From Grimontia kaedaensis (GTDB lineage: Bacteria; Pseudomonadota; Gammaproteobacteria; Enterobacterales; Vibrionaceae): a DNA stretch of 64,000 nucleotides. How positions within the stretch are numbered: the stretch's first letter is position 1; every line of letters begins with the position of its first letter. This document shows positions 34,675-44,787 of the stretch, in pieces. Below the pieces are notes generated by a model. That model made no database searches. It was not told the origin of the DNA and saw nothing but the letters and a program-made list of their open reading frames with translations. The DNA lies in the NCBI RefSeq assembly GCF_023746615.1, contig NZ_CP082275.1:1178001-1242000 (forward strand), read 5' to 3'. The translations under genes were made by a program, and so were the position numbers.

Positions 34675-37600
34675 TTAGTCAATAATGATTTTTGACTGGA
34701 TGATCATGGCATCAATAACCGCAGAACTGATCTGGTCATTGTTCAATCCTGTTGAATCGACGCCGTATGCAGTGGCTAAATCTGAAACCGAGACATTGTC
34801 TAACGCGATTGTTTGATCGACACCGGCACCTGATGAAGCAACATTGATGACCGCGTCACCACTCGCATTATCAAATACTGACAGATAGTCTCCGATATTT
34901 TCTTCACTTTCTCCCTGAAGTAGATCAGCCAGACTTAAAGTGTCCAGAGTGGTATCAAAATCGGCTATCTGATCCTGAGCGGGAGTTGCGCCAGTTCCCT
35001 GATCGCCAGCATTAAAGGCGAAAATGTCACTGTCGTCTCCACCGAATAAGATATCGTCTCCTTGGCCACCAGTAAGAATGTCATCACCCATTCCGCCATC
35101 AAGTATGTCATTCCCTGCACCACCGCTGAGCACATCGTCTCCAGCGAGACCAAGCATGATGTCTTCGTCGCCCAAGCCCGACAGCAAATCGCTTTCACTA
35201 CCTCCAAGTGCCGTCGTTTGGCTCAGATCAACCAAATCACTCAAACCCGTTGTCACGTCAGTGGCGTAATATGACGCAATACTGCTTCCAGACTCGCCAA
35301 TCACAATCTGGATGTCAGAGGTAATGCCATCATTGGCAGTGAAGGTGATGGTGTCTTGAAGCGTCTGTCCGTCTGGGATGTTCGCGAGAAGCGTTGGATC
35401 CAAAGTATATGTCCAGGTACCGTTCGCTAGCTGAGCGGAGCCATACTGACCTTGTTCGGTAGTGTCTGGGAAAATACCTGTTTTTGTCCCAGATGAATCT
35501 ACCAGAACTAGTGTGCCGGAAACTGTTGGCGGTGTTCTTTGTTCTGCGGTGTCGTTGATGGCGTCTCCCAGCGTTACTGTGGCAACGTCGCTTTCATTAC
35601 CCAAAGAGTTAATCGCTTTATAGGTAAACGAAGCATCAGTAGTATCGACTGATACTGCTGAGACACTAGCGACGGTAAGGTTGGTGTTTCGGTTGGCAGT
35701 GATATACATACGTAGCTCGTCAAAACTGCCCGCATCACTCACATTTATGGTTGTTGTGCCGGTATTGTTTGAGGCTTCATAAATGTTTTCAAAAGAAAAC
35801 TCGTTAACGACTTGGCCATCTTTAAGTGCGATAAAGTTCACTACCCCATTTGCGGGTCGGGTATTGGAGAAATTCGCATAGGCACTGTTCACGAGAATAT
35901 CTACGCTAGTGACACTTGAATTACCTGTGAAATCAAAAATTAGTACTTCGTTGCCAGAGGAACTTAATTCGCGATCACTGCCTACCCCAATGCCATCTTC
36001 ACCGGTAGCAAATTCCCAGATGACTGGTGCGTCAGTAATCGTACTGCCTAAGTCTGGTTTAGTGCCTGAAAAGGTTCCCCCGGTTACAGTCATACCATCA
36101 GTAACAATCGTAGATTGCGTAGAGCTCGTTATGTCCGCTGAAGAGAATGTTTTCGATACTTTATCGGGCTCAAAAACAAAATCAGTGTTATCTGGCAGTG
36201 TATCTCCAACAGCTACAGCGACTTGGTTTCCACCCGTGTCGAGGTAGTAAAGTGTGCCGTTATCCGGCAGTGAAGTGATGTTGATTGATGTTATCAGTGA
36301 GTCTCCACTATTGGCATCATCAACCAAATCAGACGTATAGTCGGCCAAAGAAAACGAAACGCTGCCATTGGAGGTATCTTCCTCAAAGCCAGGGGAAGCG
36401 GCGTCAGGTGTAAGGTTGACGATGACACTACCTGTATTTTTGCCATGGAGATAAGGCTCAACATCTATTACCGAAGTTTCAACAATGCCAGGTACTGAAG
36501 GCTGTTCTTCAAAACCACCGCCGGAGGTGCTGTCGACAGAGACGGTAAACACATCAGAATCTGACGTTTCAATATTTTGGTCATCCAGGGTATCGACGGT
36601 GAAGTTAACGGAAGTGGTGTGCGCCGCGATCACCACATCACGGGTAACAGGTGTCACATCGCCATCTTCTGATGTCTTATGACCCACAACAACCGTGACA
36701 GTAAAGTCCGCTGTCGGTGCTTCCGACAGGGTGAGGGTGTAGCTGGCCGCTTCGCCTTCATTCACTGAGGCATCACCGGTCAATGTCAGGGTTGGTGCAT
36801 CCGTGGTGGTGCCGTCGTTGATGGTGGTTTCGACGGCAGCCGGTGCGGTGGGTTGCGCCTCAAAGTCACCGCCGGAGGTGCTGTCGACCGAGACAGTAAA
36901 CACATCGTCATCGGCGGATTCATTCAGGCTGTCATCCAGGGTATCAACGGTGAAGTTAACGGAAGTGGTGTTCGCCGCGATCACCACATCACGGGTCACT
37001 GGGGTGACATCGCCATCTTCCGAGGTCTTGTGTCCCACAACAACCGTGACAGTGAAATCAGTGGTCGGTTCTTCACTGAGCGTCAACGTGTAGTTGGCTG
37101 ACTCGCCCTCATTCACCGACGTATCGCCAGTCAAGGTGAGAGTTGGCGCGTCTGTCGTGGTGCCATCATTGATCGTCGTTTCCACGGCAGCCGGGGCCGC
37201 TGGTTGCGCCTCAAAGTTACCGCCAGTTGTGCTGTCAACAGAAACAGTAAACACATCGTCATCGGCGGATTCATTCAGGCTGTCGTCTAAGGTATCAACG
37301 GTAAAGTCGACCGAAGTGGTACCAGCAGTAATGACTACATCGCGGGTCACCGGTGTGACATCGCCGTCTTCCGAGGTTTTATGTCCAATGACCACAGTGA
37401 CCGTAAAGTCCGCGGTTGGAGCTTCGCTGATCGTCAATGTGTAGCTGGCCGATTCACCTTCATTCACTGAGGCATCACCAGTCAGCGTCAGGGTCGGCGC
37501 ATTCGTGGTGGTGCCGTCATTGATCGTCGTTTCTACGGCAGCCGGCGCCGCTGGTAGCGCCTCAAAGTCACCGCCGGAGGTGCTGTCAACAGAAACAGTA

Positions 37601-40600
37601 AACACATCATCATCTGCCGACTCATTCAGGCTATCGTTCAGGGTATCAACGGTGAAGTTAACGGAAGTGGTGTTCGCCGCGATCACCACATCACGGGTGA
37701 CAGGTGTCACATCGCCATCTTCTGACGTTTTATGACCCACAACCACTGTGACGGTAAAGTCTGCTGTGGGAGCTTCCGACAGGGTAAGCGTGTAGCTGGC
37801 TGATTCACCCTCATTCACTGACGTATCGCCAGTTAAGTTGAGAGTTGGCGCGTCTGTCGTAGTGCCGTCATTGATGGTGGTTTCAACGGCAGTCGGCGCC
37901 GCTGGTTGCGCCTCAAAGTTACCGCCGGAGGTGCTGTTGACCGAGACAGTAAACACATCGTCATCGGCGGATTCATTCAGGCTGTCGTCCAGGGTATCAA
38001 CGGTGAAGTTGACGGAAGTAGCGTTGGCGGCGATCACCACATCACGGGTGACAGGGGTGACATCGCCATCTTCTGACGTCTTGTGACCCACAACCACGGT
38101 GACAGTAAAGTCTGCCGTCGGTGCTTCAGATAGGGTAAGCGTATAGCTGGCAGCTTCGCCTTCGTTGACTGACGTATCGCCAGTTAAGGTGAGAGTTGGC
38201 GCATCCGTGGTGGTGCCGTCATTGATGGTGGTTTCCACGGCAGCCGGGGCCGCTGGCTGAGCCTCAAAGTCACCGCCGGAGGTGCTGTTGACCGAGACAG
38301 TAAACACATCATCATCTGCCGACTCATTCAGGCTGTCATCCAGGGTATCAACGGTGAAGTTGACCGAGGTAGTGTTCGCCGCGATCACCACATCACGGGT
38401 GATAGGGGTGACATCGCCATCTTCTGACGTCTTATGACTCACAACCACGGTGACGGTAAAGTCTGCCGTCGGTGCTTCAGATAGGGTAAGCGTATAGCTG
38501 GCAGCTTCGCCTTCGTTGACTGACGTATCGCCAGTTAAGGTGAGGGTTGGCGCGTCTGTCGTGGTGCCGTCATTGATGGTGGTTTCCACGGCAGCCGGAG
38601 CCACTGGTTGCGCTTCAAAGTCACCGCCGGAGGTGCTGTTGACCGAGACGGTAAACACATCATCATCTGCCGACTCATTCAGGCCATCGTTCAGGGTATC
38701 AACGGTAAAGTCGATCGAAGTAGTGTTGGTGGCGATCACCACATCACGGGTGACAGGTGTCACATCGCCATCTTCTGATGTCTTATGACCCACAACCACG
38801 GTGACGGTAAAGTCTGCTGTGGGTGCTTCGCTGAGTGTCAATGTGTAGCTGGCTGAGTTGCCTTCAACGACCGAGGCATCGCCTGTCAATGTCAGTGTCG
38901 GTGCGTCTGTGTTTGTACCATCATTGATGGTGGTTTCCACGGCAGCCGGAGCTGCTGGCTGCGCCTCAAAGTCACCGCCGGAGGTGCTGTTGACCGAGAC
39001 GGTAAACACATCGTCATCGGCGGATTCATTCAGGCTGTCGTTCAGGGTATCAACGGTAAAGTCGACCGAAGTAGTGTTGGCGGCGATCACCACATCACGG
39101 GTGACAGGTGTCACATCGCCATCTTCTGATGTCTTATGACCCACAACCACGGTGACGGTAAAGTCTGCTGTGGGTGCTTCTGATAGGGTAAGTGTGTAAC
39201 TGGCAGCTTCGCCTTCGTTCACTGACGCATCGCCCGTTAATGTCAGGGTAGGTGCATCCGTGGTGGTACCGTCGTTGATGGTGGTTTCCACGGCAGCCGG
39301 CGCTGCTGGCTGCGCCTCAAAGTTACCACCAGTTGTGCTGTCAACAGAAACAGTAAACACATCGTCATCGGCGGATTCATTCAGGCTGTCGTTCAGGGTA
39401 TCAACGGTAAAGTCGACCGAAGTAGTGTTGGCGGCGATCACCACATCACGGGTCACTGGGGTGACATCGCCGTCTTCCGAGGTTTTATGTCCAATGACCA
39501 CAGTGACCGTAAAGTCCGCGGTTGGAGCTTCGCTGATCGTCAATGTGTAGCTGGCCGATTCACCTTCATTCACTGAGGCATCACCAGTCAGCGTCAGGGT
39601 CGGCGCATTCGTGGTGGTGCCGTCATTGATCGTCGTTTCTACGGCAGCCGGCGCCGCTGGTTGCGCCTCAAAGTCACCGCCAGACGTGCTGTCAACCGAC
39701 ACGGTAAACACATCATCATCTGCCGACTCATTCAGGCTATCGTTCAGGGTATCAACGGTGAAGTTAACGGAAGTGGTGTTCGCCGCGATCACCACATCAC
39801 GGGTGACAGGGGTGACATCGCCATCTTCTGACGTTTTATGACCCACAACCACTGTGACGGTAAAGTCTGCTGTGGGAGCTTCCGACAGGGTAAGCGTGTA
39901 GCTGGCTGATTCACCCTCATTCACTGACGTATCGCCAGTTAAGTTGAGAGTTGGCGCATCCGTGATGGTGCCGTCATTGATAGTCGTTTCTACGGCAGCT
40001 GGTGCGGCTGGCTGCGCCTCAAAGTCACCGCCGGAGGTGCTGTTGACCGAGACGGTAAACACATCATCATCTGCCGACTCATTCAGGCTGTCGTCCAGGG
40101 TATCAACGGTGAAGTTGACGGAAGTAGCGTTGGCGGCGATCACCACATCACGGGTGACAGGGGTGACATCGCCATCTTCCGAGGTCTTGTGACCCACAAC
40201 CACGGTGACCGTAAAGTCTGCTGTCGGTGCTTCGCTGAGTGTCAATGTGTAGCTGGCTGATTCACCCTCATTCACCGACGTATCGCCAATCAGTGTTAGG
40301 GTTGGCGCATCCGTGGTGGTGCCGTCATTGATAGTCGTTTCCACGGCAGCCGGCGCCGCTGGCTGCGCCTCAAAGTCACCGCCGGAGGTGCTGTTGACCG
40401 AGACAGTAAACACATCATCATCCGCCGATTCATTCAGGCTGTCATCAAGGGTATCAACGGTGAAGTCGACGGAAGTGGTGTTCGCCGCGATCACCACATC
40501 ACGGGTGACAGGGGTGACATCGCCATCTTCTGACGTCTTGTGAGCCACAACAACCGTGACAGTAAAGTCTGCCGTCGGTGCTTCCAACAGGGTAAGCGTG

Positions 40601-43600
40601 TAGCTGGCTGATTCCCCCTCATTCACTGACGTATCGCCAGTTAAGGTGAGAGTTGGCGCGTCTGTGTTTGTACCATCATTGATCGTCGTTTCCACCGCCG
40701 CTGGAGCCGATGGCTGGGCCTCAAAGTCACCGCCGGAGGTGCTGTTGACCGAGACGGTAAACACATCATCATCTGCCGACTCATTCAGGCTATCGTTCAG
40801 GGTATCAACGGTGAAGTTGACCGAGGTGGTGTTCGCCGCGATCACCACATCACGGGTGACAGGTGTGACATCGCCATCTTCTGACGTCTTGTGACCCACA
40901 ACCACGGTGACAGTAAAGTCTGCCGTCGGTGCTTCAGATAGGGTAAGCGTATAGCTGGCAGCTTCGCCTTCGTTGACTGACGTATCGCCAGTTAAGGTGA
41001 GAGTTGGCGCGTCTGTCGTGGTGCCGTCATTGATGGTGGTTTCCACGGCAGTCGGAGCCACTGGTTGCGCTTCAAAGTTACCACCAGTTGTGCTGTCAAC
41101 AGAAACAGTAAACACATCGTCATCGGCGGATTCATTCAGGCTGTCGTTCAGGGTATCAACGGTAAAGTCGACCGAAGTAGTGTTGGCGGCGATCACCACA
41201 TCACGGGTCACTGGGGTGACATCGCCGTCTTCCGAGGTTTTATGTCCAATGACCACAGTGACCGTAAAGTCCGCGGTTGGAGCTTCGCTGATCGTCAATG
41301 TGTAGCTGGCCGATTCACCTTCATTCACTGAGGCATCACCAGTCAGCGTCAGGGTCGGCGCATCCGTGGTGGTGCCATCATTGATGGTGGTTTCCACGGC
41401 AGCCGGCGCCACTGGTTGCGCTTCAAAGTCACCGCCGGAGGTGCTGTTGACCGAGACAGTAAACACATCGTCATCGGCGGATTCATTCAGGTTGTCGTTC
41501 AGGGTATCAACGGTGAAGTTGACCGAGGTAGTGTTCGCCGCGATCACCACATCACGGGTGACAGGGGTGACATCGCCATCTTCCGAGGTCTTGTGTCCCA
41601 CAACCACGGTGACCGTAAAGTCTGCTGTTGGTGCTTCGCTGAGTGTCAATGTGTAGCTGGCTGACTCGCCCTCATTCACCGACGTATCGCCAATCAGTGT
41701 TAGGGTTGGCGCATCCGTGATGGTGCCGTCATTGATAGTCGTTTCTACGGCAGCTGGTGCGGCTGGCTGCGCCTCAAAGTCACCGCCGGAGGTGCTGTTG
41801 ACCGAGACGGTAAACACATCATCATCTGCCGACTCATTCAGGCTGTCGTCCAGGGTATCAACGGTGAAGTTGACGGAAGTAGCGTTGGCGGCGATCACCA
41901 CATCACGGGTGACAGGGGTGACATCGCCATCTTCCGAGGTCTTGTGACCCACAACCACGGTGACCGTAAAGTCTGCTGTCGGTGCTTCGCTGAGTGTCAA
42001 TGTGTAGCTGGCTGATTCACCCTCATTCACCGACGTATCGCCAATCAGTGTTAGGGTTGGCGCATCCGTGGTGGTGCCGTCATTGATAGTCGTTTCCACG
42101 GCAGCCGGCGCCGCTGGCTGCGCCTCAAAGTCACCGCCGGAGGTGCTGTTGACCGAGACAGTAAACACATCATCATCGGCGGATTCATTCAGGCTGTCAT
42201 CAAGGGTATCAACGGTGAAGTTGACGGAAGTGGTGTTCGCTGCGATCACCACATCACGGGTGACAGGGGTGACATCGCCATCTTCTGACGTCTTGTGACC
42301 CACAACTACGGTGACGGTAAAGTCTGCTGTTGGAGCTTCCGACAGGGTGAGCGTGTAGCTGGCAGCTTCGCCTTCGTTGACTGACGTATCGCCAGTTAAG
42401 GTGAGAGTTGGCGCATCTGTGTTTGTACCATCATTGATGGTGGTTTCCACGGCAGCCGGCGCCACTGGTTGCGCTTCAAAGTCACCGCCGGAGGTGCTGT
42501 TGACCGAGACAGTAAACACATCGTCATCGGCGGATTCATTCAGGCTGTCGTTCAGGGTATCAACGGTAAAGTCGATCGAAGTAGTGTTGGCGGCGATCAC
42601 CACATCACGGGCCACTGGGGTGACATCGCCATCTTCGGTGGTTTTGTGACCCACAACAACCGTGACAGTAAAGTCCGCTGTTGGAGCTTCCGACAGGGTA
42701 AGCGTGTAGCTGGCTGATTCCCCCTCATTCACTGACGTATCGCCAGTTAAGGTGAGAGTTGGCACGTCTGTCGTGGTGCCGTCATTGATGGTGGTTTCCA
42801 CGGCGGCCGGAGTTGTTGGTTGCGCCTCAAAGTCACCGCCGGAGGTGCTATTGACAGAGACGGTGAAGACATCATCATCGGCGGATTCATTCAGGCTGTC
42901 ATCCAGGGTATCAACGGTGAAGTTGATGGAAGTGGTATTGGCCGCTATCAAGACATTACGTGTGACTGGCTGAATATCGCTATCTTCGGTGGTCCTATGA
43001 CCAACCGTCACTGTAACAGTGAAGTCGGAGTTAGGTGCTTCAGACAAGGTGAGTGTATAACTGGCCGATTCACCCTCCCTAACTGAAGTATCACCCATTA
43101 AAGTCAGTGTTGGTGCATCTTTTGTTGCGCTGTCTTCGATTGTGGTCTCTATGGCTTCAGGTGCATCCGGCTGACCTTCGAATTCGCCTCCTGTTGAGCC
43201 AGTTACCGCAACTTGGAAAACGTCAGTATCTTTGCTCTCTTCATATACATCGTTAAGTGTTTCAACGCTGAAGCTGACACTGTTGCTGCCTTCAGGAATA
43301 GTGACTGTTTGCAATGAAGTCGTGATATCCCTAGATTCGCTAGAGACATGGGTGATAGTTATCGTAATCTCCATGTCGGAATGAGGAGTTTCTGAAAGTT
43401 CGAGCAGATAGGTTGCTGATTCGCCCTCTTCAACACTGTTGTCACCAGATAGAGTCAACATTGGAATATCTTCGCCGACTTTCAGGTCCTCAGTATCTTC
43501 ATCCAAAATTGTGGTGGTTAAAGTTGCTGATGAATCTACTATTTGTTCGCTATCTGTCGCGACGGATTCGATGATGGAAACCTCAAAGCTGTCGTCATCG

Positions 43601-44304
43601 TTCTCCTCATCAAACGAATCGTCGAGAATGTCGACAGTAAATGTTGCTTGGGTTTGACCTCTGGGTATTACCAATTGTTGTTGGACAGGTATGATATCGT
43701 CTGACTCAGAAGTTTTGTGCTGCACACTTATAGTGATGGTGACATCAGTCTCTGCTGCTTCGGAGAGAGAGATTCTATATATTGCGCTGTCACCTTCCGA
43801 GACGGTATCGCTTCCAAGCAATGTAGCCTGCAAGCGGGTAGGAATGGTTGGCGTGTCTGTTTCTTGGCTCTGGATACCGAATAGGGAACTTGCAAGCGTT
43901 TGCTGAATCAGCGTTGTTGTTGGTGGTAGAGCTATATCTGTGTCGAATCCTGCTGTTGCCAATACAGAAAGGGAATTCGCCAGAATAACTGCTTGGGGTG
44001 CCAAGGAGGAACCAGCTGTTGCTTCACCAGCTTGCGGGTCTACATCCGCAACCAAGAGCGGATCTCGCCCTTCTTCGATCGCAGTGACGATTTCTTCAAA
44101 ACCCTCTGGTAACACCATCCCTGAAGGCAAAGAATCATCAACAAGCAATACAGAATGAGATGAATTATCAGTCTCTTGATTTTTAGGAATAAAAATAATA
44201 TCTCCCTGACTTATTTTTACTCCACTTTGTGCATATCCAATCTTACCTTCTTTGGAAATAAATACAGTTTGATTAGCCATCTGACTTAGAGTCTCTTCGG
44301 ACAT
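34675..44304 (-). CDS. Giant LapA/RTX-type type-I-secreted adhesin with 19 long tandem repeats
   Basis: The protein has 3209 residues. Residues 1 to about 125 resemble the LapA retention module (VFISKEGKIGYAQSGVKISQGDIIF, LLVADVDPQAGEATAG). Residues about 150-395 hold two diverged Calx-beta-like repeats. About 397-2616 hold nineteen 117-residue repeats of the form PTLTLTGDTSVNEGESASYTL...DDDVFTVSVNSTSGGDFEAQP. About 2620-3020 is VCBS/cadherin-like with IWEFATGEDG and a TWTYTLDP module. About 3035-3098 are RTX nonapeptides (GGAGNDILDGGMGDDIL). The last about 100 residues (TLDTLSLADLLQGESEENIGDYL) are the T1SS C-terminal signal. It should be exported by an ABC system and held in the outer membrane for adhesion or biofilm. 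No exporter, LapD or LapG gene lies nearby. Confidence 0.92.
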   Translation of the reverse strand: MSEETLSQMANQTVFISKEGKIGYAQSGVKISQGDIIFIPKNQETDNSSHSVLLVDDSLPSGMVLPEGFEEIVTAIEEGRDPLLVADVDPQAGEATAGSSLAPQAVILANSLSVLATAGFDTDIALPPTTTLIQQTLASSLFGIQSQETDTPTIPTRLQATLLGSDTVSEGDSAIYRISLSEAAETDVTITISVQHKTSESDDIIPVQQQLVIPRGQTQATFTVDILDDSFDEENDDDSFEVSIIESVATDSEQIVDSSATLTTTILDEDTEDLKVGEDIPMLTLSGDNSVEEGESATYLLELSETPHSDMEITITITHVSSESRDITTSLQTVTIPEGSNSVSFSVETLNDVYEESKDTDVFQVAVTGSTGGEFEGQPDAPEAIETTIEDSATKDAPTLTLMGDTSVREGESASYTLTLSEAPNSDFTVTVTVGHRTTEDSDIQPVTRNVLIAANTTSINFTVDTLDDSLNESADDDVFTVSVNSTSGGDFEAQPTTPAAVETTINDGTTTDVPTLTLTGDTSVNEGESASYTLTLSEAPTADFTVTVVVGHKTTEDGDVTPVARDVVIAANTTSIDFTVDTLNDSLNESADDDVFTVSVNSTSGGDFEAQPVAPAAVETTINDGTNTDAPTLTLTGDTSVNEGEAASYTLTLSEAPTADFTVTVVVGHKTSEDGDVTPVTRDVVIAANTTSVNFTVDTLDDSLNESADDDVFTVSVNSTSGGDFEAQPAAPAAVETTINDGTTTDAPTLTLIGDTSVNEGESASYTLTLSEAPTADFTVTVVVGHKTSEDGDVTPVTRDVVIAANATSVNFTVDTLDDSLNESADDDVFTVSVNSTSGGDFEAQPAAPAAVETTINDGTITDAPTLTLIGDTSVNEGESASYTLTLSEAPTADFTVTVVVGHKTSEDGDVTPVTRDVVIAANTTSVNFTVDTLNDNLNESADDDVFTVSVNSTSGGDFEAQPVAPAAVETTINDGTTTDAPTLTLTGDASVNEGESASYTLTISEAPTADFTVTVVIGHKTSEDGDVTPVTRDVVIAANTTSVDFTVDTLNDSLNESADDDVFTVSVDSTTGGNFEAQPVAPTAVETTINDGTTTDAPTLTLTGDTSVNEGEAASYTLTLSEAPTADFTVTVVVGHKTSEDGDVTPVTRDVVIAANTTSVNFTVDTLNDSLNESADDDVFTVSVNSTSGGDFEAQPSAPAAVETTINDGTNTDAPTLTLTGDTSVNEGESASYTLTLLEAPTADFTVTVVVAHKTSEDGDVTPVTRDVVIAANTTSVDFTVDTLDDSLNESADDDVFTVSVNSTSGGDFEAQPAAPAAVETTINDGTTTDAPTLTLIGDTSVNEGESASYTLTLSEAPTADFTVTVVVGHKTSEDGDVTPVTRDVVIAANATSVNFTVDTLDDSLNESADDDVFTVSVNSTSGGDFEAQPAAPAAVETTINDGTITDAPTLNLTGDTSVNEGESASYTLTLSEAPTADFTVTVVVGHKTSEDGDVTPVTRDVVIAANTTSVNFTVDTLNDSLNESADDDVFTVSVDSTSGGDFEAQPAAPAAVETTINDGTTTNAPTLTLTGDASVNEGESASYTLTISEAPTADFTVTVVIGHKTSEDGDVTPVTRDVVIAANTTSVDFTVDTLNDSLNESADDDVFTVSVDSTTGGNFEAQPAAPAAVETTINDGTTTDAPTLTLTGDASVNEGEAASYTLTLSEAPTADFTVTVVVGHKTSEDGDVTPVTRDVVIAANTTSVDFTVDTLNDSLNESADDDVFTVSVNSTSGGDFEAQPAAPAAVETTINDGTNTDAPTLTLTGDASVVEGNSASYTLTLSEAPTADFTVTVVVGHKTSEDGDVTPVTRDVVIATNTTSIDFTVDTLNDGLNESADDDVFTVSVNSTSGGDFEAQPVAPAAVETTINDGTTTDAPTLTLTGDTSVNEGEAASYTLTLSEAPTADFTVTVVVSHKTSEDGDVTPITRDVVIAANTTSVNFTVDTLDDSLNESADDDVFTVSVNSTSGGDFEAQPAAPAAVETTINDGTTTDAPTLTLTGDTSVNEGEAASYTLTLSEAPTADFTVTVVVGHKTSEDGDVTPVTRDVVIAANATSVNFTVDTLDDSLNESADDDVFTVSVNSTSGGNFEAQPAAPTAVETTINDGTTTDAPTLNLTGDTSVNEGESASYTLTLSEAPTADFTVTVVVGHKTSEDGDVTPVTRDVVIAANTTSVNFTVDTLNDSLNESADDDVFTVSVDSTSGGDFEALPAAPAAVETTINDGTTTNAPTLTLTGDASVNEGESASYTLTISEAPTADFTVTVVIGHKTSEDGDVTPVTRDVVITAGTTSVDFTVDTLDDSLNESADDDVFTVSVDSTTGGNFEAQPAAPAAVETTINDGTTTDAPTLTLTGDTSVNEGESANYTLTLSEEPTTDFTVTVVVGHKTSEDGDVTPVTRDVVIAANTTSVNFTVDTLDDSLNESADDDVFTVSVDSTSGGDFEAQPTAPAAVETTINDGTTTDAPTLTLTGDASVNEGEAASYTLTLSEAPTADFTVTVVVGHKTSEDGDVTPVTRDVVIAAHTTSVNFTVDTLDDQNIETSDSDVFTVSVDSTSGGGFEEQPSVPGIVETSVIDVEPYLHGKNTGSVIVNLTPDAASPGFEEDTSNGSVSFSLADYTSDLVDDANSGDSLITSINITSLPDNGTLYYLDTGGNQVAVAVGDTLPDNTDFVFEPDKVSKTFSSADITSSTQSTIVTDGMTVTGGTFSGTKPDLGSTITDAPVIWEFATGEDGIGVGSDRELSSSGNEVLIFDFTGNSSVTSVDILVNSAYANFSNTRPANGVVNFIALKDGQVVNEFSFENIYEASNNTGTTTINVSDAGSFDELRMYITANRNTNLTVASVSAVSVDTTDASFTYKAINSLGNESDVATVTLGDAINDTAEQRTPPTVSGTLVLVDSSGTKTGIFPDTTEQGQYGSAQLANGTWTYTLDPTLLANIPDGQTLQDTITFTANDGITSDIQIVIGESGSSIASYYATDVTTGLSDLVDLSQTTALGGSESDLLSGLGDEDIMLGLAGDDVLSGGAGNDILDGGMGDDILTGGQGDDILFGGDDSDIFAFNAGDQGTGATPAQDQIADFDTTLDTLSLADLLQGESEENIGDYLSVFDNASGDAVINVASSGAGVDQTIALDNVSVSDLATAYGVDSTGLNNDQISSAVIDAMIIQSKIIID
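36455..43112 (-). repeat. Nineteen 351-bp tandem repeats inside the adhesin gene
   Basis: The unit length is exactly 351 bp (117 codons), visible from recurrence of the same phrases at 39260, 39611, 41366, 41717 and 42068. Inner units are nearly identical in DNA; the first and last are diverged. Open frames of 76-116 codons on the opposite strand recur in each unit and are by-products of the repeat. Confidence 0.93.
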
Positions 44305-44753
44305 CCATGAACCCTCAATTAATGCCAGTTTTTTTAAGAATAATTACATGATTAGAGTAGGGCTTTATTAAAATATTGTGATTAAAAGAATGGTGGTTTT
44401 TAAATTATTATTTAAATGTGTTTAATAATTGAGAATACAATGTGGATGAAAATTATGATGTGCGTTTGATCTTTAAGCAACTGGTTGATTAAAAAGTGAT
44501 TGAAATGCGATGTGTTGAATTTGAGATTTTTAAGGTTTAGAGAGGAGCGTGGCGGGTTTGAATGAAAGAAAAGTTGTCCTTTATAGGGTGATGTTAGGAA
44601 GAGAATTAAAGGGTTTAGTAATATATTACTAAACAGAATTGGCTGCATTAAGAGGCTACTTAGTTAAATTGATCACAATGCTCTTATATTCAGATGGCAT
44701 TTTGGTATGTGCTAGATTAAGGATGACCATAAATATTGAAGCCATAGAAAATA
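44305..44753. promoter_or_regulatory. AT-rich region upstream of the giant adhesin
   Basis: About 450 bp of strongly AT-rich DNA with no credible gene. It must hold the adhesin promoter and the leader (GAGGG before the ATG). Long A/T tracts are compatible with silencing by H-NS. No clear operator was found. Confidence 0.45.
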
Positions 44754-44779
44754 AAAAGGGGCGGAACTCCGCCCTTTTT
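44754..44779 (-). terminator. Terminator after ppaC
   Basis: AAAAAGGGCGGA / CCGCCCCTTTTT hairpin, 9 bp beyond the ppaC stop on the minus strand; nearly symmetrical, so possibly bidirectional. Confidence 0.82.
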
Positions 44780-44787
44780 CTATTCAA

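Noticed and set aside
36803..43657. Many plus-strand open frames of 70-116 codons inside the adhesin region
   Set aside because: They recur once per 351-bp unit, lack ribosome sites and read opposite to the adhesin gene; they are by-products of its codon pattern.
44412..44648. A 78-codon minus-strand frame upstream of the adhesin
   Set aside because: Composition is dominated by Ile/Phe/Leu/Asn/Lys from AT-rich DNA, with no ribosome site or family resemblance.
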